A program made the translations under genes and the position numbers. From Oscillospiraceae bacterium (GTDB lineage Bacteria > Bacillota > Clostridia > Oscillospirales > Oscillospiraceae): a DNA stretch of 13,053 nt. The notes beneath the pieces were generated by a model. That model made no database searches, was not told the DNA's origin, and worked only from the letters and a program-made list of their open reading frames with translations. Below, one piece after another: positions 1 through 6,500 of the stretch; within the stretch, counting starts at the first letter, position 1, and every line of letters starts with the position of its first letter. The stretch covers positions 1 through 13,053 of the forward strand of contig JAFNXT010000307.1 in NCBI GenBank assembly GCA_017378975.1, in the 5' to 3' direction.

Positions 1-35
1 GGGCAGGTCCGCCGCCCTGCGGTATGACGTATCAG

Positions 36-54
36 GATACGACTATCTCGTATC
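36..54. other. Perfect inverted repeat (7-bp arms, 5-nt loop) at the end of the radical SAM gene
   Basis: The arms GATACGA (36-42) and TCGTATC (48-54) are perfect reverse complements around the loop CTATC. They lie immediately downstream of, and touch, the TAG stop of the minus-strand radical SAM gene. The position would suit an mRNA 3' hairpin. No run of U follows on the minus strand before the window edge, so I do not call it an intrinsic terminator. Positions 1-35 hold nothing else I can name. Confidence 0.4.
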
Positions 55-1163
55 TAGTTTCCCGTATGTGCTTTGAGTTCCTCCGCCAGTTCCAGCAGGG
101 CTTCACGGTAGGCTTTGTTGAGCTTACACATATACTCCGGCTTGCCGTCGAAGCGGCCGGTCTCGGAGAAGGTGACGGCGGCGCAGTTCATGCAGGAGGC
201 TTGCTCCGGGCAGTCGGCGCAGTCGGGGCAAAGCCGGATCGGGGCGCAGAGGGCTTTGAGCTGTTCCCATGCGGGGAGGAAGCCGTCCTCGAAGGGGCGG
301 ACTGTGGGCTGGGTCAGCATGGCGCAGGGGGTCATGGTGCCGTTCCATGTGATCCAGAACTGGCTCCGGCCGGCGAGGCACTGCATGGGCTCGCCGTTGT
401 CCAGCTCACAGCTTCGGGGCAGGGGCTTCCGGTCCAGATCCTGTGCTTTGGCGAGGATGGAGATGTCGCCCTCCTGATAGTGGCAGTCCTGCACGATGAG
501 CTGACCGGCCTGCTCCGGCGTCAGACGCTCGAAGGTGCTGTCATCCCGACGGGTGGGGGGGAAGCAGTAGGTGGTCATCCGAAGCTCCAGCCCGTGGGAC
601 AGGGCGAAGGCTTCGATGGACTGCCATTCAGGATAGTTGGTGGGGACGATGGTGGTGTTCAGGTGGACGAGGATGCCTTCCATTTTCAACCATGTCAGGG
701 CCTCTTCTACCCGGTCGAAGGCGTCACCGTTGCCGCAGAGGGCTTCGTAGTCCTCCCGGCAGGTGCCGTAGAGGGTGATGTTCACCTGAGAGGGGGGAGA
801 ACGGTGCCAGACCTCACGGACTTGGGCCGTCAGATGGGTGCCGTTGGTGTTGACGGCGATGGAGATGCCCATTTGGGAGATCTCCTCGAAGAGCTCCGGG
901 AAGTCGGGACGGATCGTGGGCTCGCCGCCGGTCAGGAGCAGGAACGCCATGCCCGCGTCCCGGCACTGCCGGGCCATGTCCAGCCACTCTTCCTTGGTCC
1001 GTTCCCGACCCAGAGGGGCCATTTGACAGGGGTCCAGCCGGACGTAGCACATTTTGCACCGGAGATTACACCGGGGGGTCAGCTCGAAGATGCCGCTGGA
1101 GGGGATCCCAAGGCTGGCGCATTTCAGATTCAGGGCACGTTTGATGTCGGCACAGGTCTTCAC
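54..1163 (-). CDS. Radical SAM/SPASM peptide-modifying enzyme
   Basis: A 369-aa protein that should cleave S-adenosylmethionine at a [4Fe-4S] cluster and carry out a radical modification of a peptide, probably the small protein encoded two genes upstream. The cluster motif CxxxCxxC is at Cys32, Cys36 and Cys39 (TPRCNLRCKMCY). The SAM-binding GGEP is at 79-82 and an NTNG strand motif at 105-108. The C-terminal third is a Cys-rich SPASM domain that would hold auxiliary Fe-S clusters: Cys262 and Cys280 bracket a CLAGR...WNGTMTPC signature, followed by Cys306, 312, 315, 318, 324, 327 and 346. Length is normal for such maturases. The start is GTG at 1163: GGAGG lies 7 nt upstream and the codon overlaps the kinase stop by 4 nt (GTGA), implying translational coupling. 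The exact modification (thioether, epimer, C-C link) cannot be read from sequence. Confidence 0.93.
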   Translation of the reverse strand: MKTCADIKRALNLKCASLGIPSSGIFELTPRCNLRCKMCYVRLDPCQMAPLGRERTKEEWLDMARQCRDAGMAFLLLTGGEPTIRPDFPELFEEISQMGISIAVNTNGTHLTAQVREVWHRSPPSQVNITLYGTCREDYEALCGNGDAFDRVEEALTWLKMEGILVHLNTTIVPTNYPEWQSIEAFALSHGLELRMTTYCFPPTRRDDSTFERLTPEQAGQLIVQDCHYQEGDISILAKAQDLDRKPLPRSCELDNGEPMQCLAGRSQFWITWNGTMTPCAMLTQPTVRPFEDGFLPAWEQLKALCAPIRLCPDCADCPEQASCMNCAAVTFSETGRFDGKPEYMCKLNKAYREALLELAEELKAHTGN

Positions 1164-2035
1164 AGGGGGGCCTCCTTTCCAAATACGGTCTTAGCCACCA
1201 GCTCCACGGCTTCCCGGTCCGGGCGGCAGTAGAGGCGGTAGACGGGGATCTGGTCCAAAAGCTGGGAGAACAGGTCCAAGATCTTCTCCATGAACCGGGA
1301 GTCCCAGCTCCGGAGGATGGTCTGGGTATACAGGGGCGGGAAGGCGTTGGCACCCAACCGCTCCACCCGGTTCTCCGGGGACTTCTCCACAAGGAAGATG
1401 GCGGCGATGGGGGCCTGCTCCGGGCTGAAGATGCCGGAGGTACCGCTCCAGATGGAGCCGCCGCCCCAGAAGGTGCCGTCGGACCGGCGCTGGATCACGG
1501 TGCGGTCGCCGTTGAGGACACGGGCATCGGTATGCGCCTCCCACAGGGCGGCGTGGGTGGATTTGCCTGCTCCCGAGGGGCCGGAGAACAGCAGGGTCTT
1601 GCCCTGACACAGCACCAGAGAGCTGTGCAGCAGCATGGCATCGTGCCGGGCCAGGAGCTGTTCGCCCTGGATCAGGTGGGAGCAGTTCCAGACTTCGGAG
1701 TAATACGCCCATTTGGAGGCGGGGTAATAGACGGTATGACAGCCGTCAGGGCAGAAAAGACAGGCTACCTGACACCCTTCGCCGTCACCGAGGACGGGGT
1801 GGATGTGCAGCCAGCCTTTGTCAGTTTCATATATATCAGTTTCGTCCAGCGTCAGGACCCGGGGACCGGAGGGACGCAGGGGGGCGTGGAGCAGTTCCAC
1901 GGTGTAGCGGTCGTCCGGCGTGTCGGTATCGGGACACAGGAAGGGGAGGAAATTCTGAGGGACAGTGATCTGCGTGGGCAGATCGAAGCGGACTGTGATC
2001 CCGGAGAATCGTAGACAGAAGGTATCCCGGACCAT
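1160..2035 (-). CDS. HPr kinase-like P-loop protein of the peptide cassette
   Basis: A 291-aa protein related to the C-terminal kinase domain of HPr(Ser) kinase/phosphorylase. The Walker A loop GPSGAGKST is at 152-160, preceded by LLHSS around 135-139, and followed by NGDRTVI at 175-181, which sits where HprK-like proteins have their acidic NDD-type motif. A GGGSIWSG glycine-rich stretch follows near 191-198. The N-terminal 130 residues have no domain I recognise. Such kinase-like genes recur beside PqqD and radical SAM/SPASM genes in Firmicutes peptide clusters. The substrate is unknown: phosphorylation of the precursor is possible but unproven. I chose ATG 2035 because the precursor stop ends 1 nt before it (TGATATG). 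A longer reading from 2116 would run over the precursor in another frame. No Shine-Dalgarno precedes this ATG, so translation probably depends on ribosomes finishing the precursor. Confidence 0.85.
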   Translation of the reverse strand: MVRDTFCLRFSGITVRFDLPTQITVPQNFLPFLCPDTDTPDDRYTVELLHAPLRPSGPRVLTLDETDIYETDKGWLHIHPVLGDGEGCQVACLFCPDGCHTVYYPASKWAYYSEVWNCSHLIQGEQLLARHDAMLLHSSLVLCQGKTLLFSGPSGAGKSTHAALWEAHTDARVLNGDRTVIQRRSDGTFWGGGSIWSGTSGIFSPEQAPIAAIFLVEKSPENRVERLGANAFPPLYTQTILRSWDSRFMEKILDLFSQLLDQIPVYRLYCRPDREAVELVAKTVFGKEAPL

Positions 2036-2036
2036 A

Positions 2037-2300
2037 TCAGGAGGTGAGCACACCGTTGACCTGCGTATGGTAGCACAGACCGTCGTAGGTGACACCGGAC
2101 ACGGTCTTGATGGCACACTGACCGTTGGCGGTGAACCAGCCGTTGGCGGCGTAGGCCTTGGAGATGGCAGGGGCGTCGGGGTCCTTCAGGAAGCAGGCAC
2201 TGTTCTCAAGGCCGATCTTGATCGAGCCACAGCCGGCGATGGCCTGGCTCAGCTCGTAGCGATCCACGGCTACCATGGGCTTCTCATATAACTTTTTCAT
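2037..2300 (-). CDS. Candidate RiPP precursor peptide (87 aa, four Cys)
   Basis: A small protein beginning MKKLYEKPMVAVDRYEL and lacking any signal peptide or known domain. Four cysteines lie at 24, 36, 62 and 76. The conserved-looking N-terminal part (EKPxVxVDRYELSQAIAGC) resembles leader segments of small putative peptides encoded beside radical SAM/SPASM genes in gut Firmicutes, as I remember them. The part after Cys24 is rich in Gly, Ala, Thr, Ser and Asn, as expected of a modified core. ATG at 2300 is preceded by AGAAGG with a 10-nt gap. It lies between a PqqD-like gene (35 nt upstream) and the kinase-like gene (1 nt downstream), which is the main reason to call it a substrate. Leader/core boundary and modified residues are unknown. 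It could instead be a small accessory protein. Confidence 0.75.
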   Translation of the reverse strand: MKKLYEKPMVAVDRYELSQAIAGCGSIKIGLENSACFLKDPDAPAISKAYAANGWFTANGQCAIKTVSGVTYDGLCYHTQVNGVLTS

Positions 2301-2335
2301 GTATGTTCAACCTTCTTTCCACATCAGGTAAAGGG

Positions 2336-2605
2336 TCAAGCTTCCACCAGGATGCCGTTGTCCCGGAGGATGCCCAAAAACTCCACCACGTCAACGCGGG
2401 CGGTGTCGGGATCGATCTCGTAGGTATCCAACATGGCCTGGACCAGACTGTCTTCGGTCTGCTCGGTCTGAAGGAGGCCGAAGAGGAATTCTCCGCTACC
2501 GTTGAGGGCCAAAAGGCCGGAAAGCTCCCGGGCGGCGGCACCGGCGGGGATCGCGATGGTCTCGCCGGCGATCTTGCGGACGACGAATCCGGGCGTGACG
2601 TGCAT
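2336..2605 (-). CDS. PqqD-like RiPP recognition protein
   Basis: An 89-aa protein of the PqqD fold, the RiPP recognition element that binds a precursor leader and presents it to the radical SAM enzyme. The family pattern is visible: a VRKIAGETIAIPAG beta-hairpin near residues 9-22, LNGSGEFLFGLL near 34-45, and a C-terminal helix ending in VVEFLGILRDNGILVE. Length matches stand-alone PqqD proteins (about 90 aa). The start is ATG 2605 because AGGAGG lies 5 nt upstream. A TTG at 2632 in the same frame has no such site and would place the AGGAGG inside the gene. It is the first gene of the minus-strand operon and is followed by the precursor after 35 nt. Confidence 0.85.
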   Translation of the reverse strand: MHVTPGFVVRKIAGETIAIPAGAAARELSGLLALNGSGEFLFGLLQTEQTEDSLVQAMLDTYEIDPDTARVDVVEFLGILRDNGILVEA

Positions 2606-2669
2606 AAGCTCCTCCTGGATCCATGGTGGCAACGAGTGCCTATGGACAGACGATCATACTTCAGCTTTG

Positions 2670-2698
2670 ATTATACTGTACAAACATTTGGAATGCAA
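2670..2698 (-). promoter_or_regulatory. Sigma-70-type promoter of the peptide operon
   Basis: Read on the minus strand, -35 TTGCAT (2698-2693) is followed by a 17-nt spacer and a perfect -10 TATAAT (2675-2670). Transcription would begin near 2663, giving a leader of roughly 57 nt before the PqqD-like ATG at 2605. Two mismatches in the -35 box suggest moderate strength. I saw no operator palindrome over it. Confidence 0.7.
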
Positions 2699-2753
2699 CC
2701 CTTTTTTGAATTTTATTTTTCCAAAATTTAGATCGATCATGAACAAAAAGTCA

Positions 2754-2782
2754 TTGACGGCACTCTGATGGGGTGCTATAAT
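2754..2782 (+). promoter_or_regulatory. Strong extended -10 promoter of the lipoprotein gene
   Basis: TTGACG (2754-2759), a 17-nt spacer and TATAAT (2777-2782). TG at 2774-2775, one base before the -10, makes it an extended -10 element. Transcription would start near 2789, about 63 nt before the GTG start at 2853. It is divergent from the peptide-operon promoter, the two -35 boxes being about 55 bp apart across an A/T-rich spacer. It may also supply the giant gene that follows. Confidence 0.75.
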
Positions 2783-2852
2783 TAGGCTGTATAACCAGTA
2801 TTGTACCATGGGACAGGTTTCTGATCTTGTGGTTTTGACGGGAGGTGAGGCC

Positions 2853-3509
2853 GTGAGGCGCAACAACAGAATACGTTGGCTGAGCCTCGTGCTGGCCGGG
2901 CTCCTGTTCCTGGCCGGGTGCGTCGGCACCGGGCCCGGAGGGGAGGATCCTCAGGTCCAGAGCTTCGGCGGACTGGTCTGTATGGAGTACAGCCGGTATT
3001 CCGGGCCCTTCCCGGAGGACGGCTCCGGCCGGAACGTGGAGAACGTGGCCGCCATGCGGGTCCACAACAGCTCCGACAAGTTTTTGGACTATGCCGTGAT
3101 CAGGGCTTGGGTGGGCAGCCAGCAAGGCACCTTCCGGGTCACCGGCCTGCCGCCGGGCGGCACGGTGTGGGTGCTGGAGCAGGAGGGCCTGACCCTGACA
3201 CCGGAGGAGCGGTTCGTGGCCACGGACTGCGAAGACTATTTCTTCCGGGAGGACGCGGTGTATTCCTCCGACAAGCTTTCGGTGGAAACGGAAGGCAACA
3301 GCCTGACGGTGACCAACCGGTCGGACGTGACATTGAAAAACGTCTGCACCTACTATAAAACGGTCCATGGGGACGGCAACTACTTCGGCGGTATCAGCTA
3401 TCTGCTGGAATTCGGAGAGTTGGCCCCCGGTCAGACCGTCACCCGGCGGTCCAGTCACTTCGGCCCAGACTCCCGGATCGTCCGCCTGAGTTTCCAGGAG
3501 AGCGGATGA
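2853..3509 (+). CDS. Secreted lipoprotein of unknown function
   Basis: A 218-aa protein. The start is GTG 2853, with GGAGG at 2841-2845 and a 7-nt gap, which puts a short Arg-rich n-region and a hydrophobic stretch directly before the lipobox LAGC (Cys23). Signal peptidase II should cleave before Cys23 and anchor the protein to the outer face of the membrane. The mature part looks like two beta-sandwich halves. The first contains an NSSDKFLDYAVI...GLPPGGTVWVLEQ pattern (about 72-105). The second contains NRSDVTLKNVCTYYK...GGISYLLEFGELAPGQTV (about 155-195). Both have a 'conserved hydrophobic strand, then G-x-L-x-x-G' layout typical of extracytoplasmic Ig-like domains. I remember similar lipoproteins in Oscillospiraceae but no known function. 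The giant secreted protein begins 74 nt downstream, so co-expression is plausible. Confidence 0.85.
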   Translation: MRRNNRIRWLSLVLAGLLFLAGCVGTGPGGEDPQVQSFGGLVCMEYSRYSGPFPEDGSGRNVENVAAMRVHNSSDKFLDYAVIRAWVGSQQGTFRVTGLPPGGTVWVLEQEGLTLTPEERFVATDCEDYFFREDAVYSSDKLSVETEGNSLTVTNRSDVTLKNVCTYYKTVHGDGNYFGGISYLLEFGELAPGQTVTRRSSHFGPDSRIVRLSFQESG

Positions 3510-3513
3510 TACA

Positions 3514-3528
3514 TTATATATAGTATAT
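3514..3528 (+). promoter_or_regulatory. Possible -10 region upstream of the giant gene
   Basis: A TATATA/TATAGT-rich stretch in the 74-nt gap between the lipoprotein and the giant gene. I find no good TTGACA-like -35 at 16-18 nt upstream, where the lipoprotein 3' end lies. The A/T island in otherwise GC-rich DNA hints at a separate promoter, but read-through from the promoter at 2754-2782 explains expression equally well. Confidence 0.25.
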
Positions 3529-3532
3529 CCTT

Positions 3533-3550
3533 GTGCCGCTCCGGCGGTAC
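3533..3550 (+). other. Short GC hairpin between lipoprotein and giant gene
   Basis: GTGCCGC (3533-3539) can pair with GCGGTAC (3544-3550) around a TCCG loop, with one G-U pair. No T tract follows (TGTTACGG), so it is not a convincing intrinsic terminator. It could be an mRNA processing or stability hairpin in the leader of the giant gene. The 23 bases before it (3510-3532) are strikingly A/T-rich. Confidence 0.35.
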
Positions 3551-3583
3551 TGTTACGGCAACGAACGAAAGGAGAATGAACAC

Positions 3584-6500
3584 ATGAAAAAGCTTGGTTT
3601 CGGCAGTCGGCTCCTCGCCATACTGCTGGTCCTGACCATGGTCATGTCCTACATCCCCACCAGTGTCCTTGCGGCCGCTGTGGTGGGCGATACCAAATCG
3701 GATAAGAGCGACATGGGTCTGGCGGAGGGATCTCTGGATACCACCGACACCATCCGCTGGCCCATCAAGGTCTATGACTATCTGAACGACGGCATGCTCT
3801 TCGAGTATTCCTATGCCGGCGATGAGGACATATATGAGTGGGGCGGCGGCGCTTACGGCGGCGGCCTTGCCATGCCTATGATCTCCGGCGACGGTATCGT
3901 GGGCGTGGATTATACGTCCATCAACGGTTATTATAATGTGACCACTTCCGCCGCCACCGGGAAGTACGCCTTCCTGAACTGGGGCAACGAGGACGCCTAT
4001 GCCAATAATCTGGACGGCAGCACGGAGGGCGCCGCGGAGGTGACCCGCTCCATCGGCCAGCCGGAGAAGAACAAGACACCGATGCATCTGCATCTGGAGT
4101 ACGACGGCAACGTGGGCTCCCAGACCAAGGCCTATGGCTGGATCTCCAACTTCGCCAAGGACGACACCAAGTACTACAAGAAGGCCGATATGTGCTATCT
4201 TGTGATGGTGTACCGGACCAATGACGTGTATGAGCCTGATAACTTCAAGGCCTATTGGTCCGTGTCCGGCAGCGGATATTCCTCCAGCTTCGACATCTCC
4301 AAGGGCGATGTGTACGCCTCCAAGGCTCTGTCCGTGCCCGCTTCTTCCGAGTGGACCTACGTGATCCTGGACATGCAGAGCGTTACCGCTGATATCGACG
4401 GTGTCGCCAAGGACTGGTCCAGCATCTCCAGCGATGCCCGGATCGCCGGTGTTGGCCTCGGTCTGCCTCTGAGCGGCGATGGCGAGGCCATGGACATCTC
4501 CCATATCGCCTACTTCCCCTCTGAGGATCTGGCGGAGTATTTCGGTGAGAAGTGCGTCATGTTCGACCGGGACCCCGGCGAGTACATGGGCAGCAAGATC
4601 ACCATGACCCATGACGTCACCGGCAAGGATGCCACCTCCAGCGCGCCGGCTCCCACCCTGACCTCCGGCACCCAGAGCATGAACTTCGTGACCGGCGGTC
4701 TCAACGGTGGCAATTCCGCCGTCAAGGCCTGGTCCAACAGATCCGATATGATCGTGTCCGAGCGGACCACCAACGGTCACAAGTACATCAATGTGGCATG
4801 CCCGGATGAAGTGTATGATTCCGGCACCCTGTGGACCAATAGCTCCATGGTCAACCTCAACAACGTGCGGTATGTGACCTTCGTGTACCGGATCCATGGT
4901 AACTCCACGCCCTGGATGGGTCTGTACGTGGAGGATACCGTGTACGGTTATTCCGCCGGTAAGGGAAGCGTCTCCCCCAATGTGAGCATCCCCGTGCAGG
5001 ATGGCAACAAGTGGGTGGCCTTCACCTATGATCTGAGATGGCTGAACACCAAGTTTGGCTATACGATCACCAATCGGGTGGATACGATCAACAAGATCGG
5101 CATCAACTTCCCCGGCTTCGTTTCCGCCTCCCAGAGTATGGATCTGGCGTATATCAATTTCTCCAATTCTGCCACTACCGCCGCGAATTTCGAGACGGCG
5201 GCCACCAATTATCTGAACGGCTTCAAGAGCACCAGCGGTGACAGCGTCGTCTCGACGCTCAAGCGCACGGTCCCCAGCGGCAAGGGCGCCAAGATGTGGA
5301 ACATGGGCTCCAACCAGGCCTTCACCTTGCTGTACGCCTCCAAGGGCGGCGGTTGGTACGATACCAACTACACGGCGGGCGGTACCAACACCTGGGCCAA
5401 CGGCTACTACAGCTATCAGATCGGTAAGCCCTACTACGCCAGCAGTACGACCGACAGCTACCGGAACAACGCGCCCAGCCAGAAGGACCACTGGGGCAAC
5501 TCTCTGGAGTATCGCGCTCCCGATGACATCATCCTGCTGAACACCTATAGTAACGCTGCCGACTCCAAGTTCGATATGTCCGACCTGGATCTGGGCTACA
5601 CCCTGTACAATACCATGAAGGGTCAGGGCGTCATGACGGCCGGTCTGCTGCAGTCCGCTCTGGTCCGGTATGAGGGTACCGACGGGCAGGAGCATACGGT
5701 GATGAATTATAAGGAGGACACCGTCCACTACATCGCCACCATGCTCAGAGATACGCTGGTGATCCCCTACCGGGACTACAATGGCTACAACTACACCTTC
5801 GTCAAGGGCACTGCCTCCGCCCAGTTCTGGGAAGACGTGGACGGCGATGGCAAGCTGGACGAGGTCAACGAGGACCTGGACAACGACGGCCATCTGGACG
5901 TGAACGAAGACAAGAACGGCAACGGCGTTCTGGACAACTCCGAGGACCTCGACGGCGACGGCCATCTGGACGTGGCCGAGGACCGTAACGGCAACGGCAT
6001 CCTGGACTACTCCGAGGACCTGGACGGCGACGGCCATATGGATGCCTGGGAGGACCTGAACTACAACGGTCTGATCGATCCCGGTGAAGACAAGGACGGC
6101 GACGGTAAGCTGGACGTGGGCGAGGACGTGGATTACGACGGCCACCTGGACGTCTGGGAAGACAAGAACAACAACGGCCTGCTGGATCCCGGCGAGGACC
6201 TGGACGGTGACGGCAAGCTGGACGTGGATGAGGACCTCAACGGCAACGGCCGTCTGGATGTCTACAATGAGGACACCAACCGCAACGGCATCCTCGATCC
6301 CGGTGAGGACCTCAACGGCAACGGCCGTCTGGACAGCGAGGACTTCAACGGCAACGGCCAGCTGGATCTGGCCGAGGATATCGACGGCGACGGCCGCCTG
6401 GACCTGTATGACGAGGACGTCAACGGCAACGGCGTGCTGGACCTGGGCGAGGACATCGACGGCGACGGCCGCCTGGACCTGTATGACGAGGACATCGACG

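Noticed and set aside
24..1232. A 402-codon plus-strand frame over the radical SAM gene
   Set aside because: Antisense shadow: no known domain and Gly/Val-rich low-complexity translation, while the opposite strand encodes an intact Cys-motif radical SAM protein.
2036..2116. N-terminal extension of the kinase-like gene to 2116
   Set aside because: It would overlap the precursor's last 27 codons in another frame. The ATG at 2035 abuts the precursor stop, as in coupled operons.
2808..2852. ATG 2808 as lipoprotein start
   Set aside because: No ribosome site precedes it, and it would put 15 mixed residues before the basic n-region. GTG 2853 has GGAGGTGA at the right distance.
2751..3458. A 235-codon minus-strand frame over the lipoprotein gene
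   Set aside because: It covers the strong rightward promoter and the lipoprotein. It has no domain, and the sense strand has lipobox and ribosome site.
3533..3550. Intrinsic terminator after the lipoprotein gene
   Set aside because: The stem is short and followed by TGTTACGG, not a T run.
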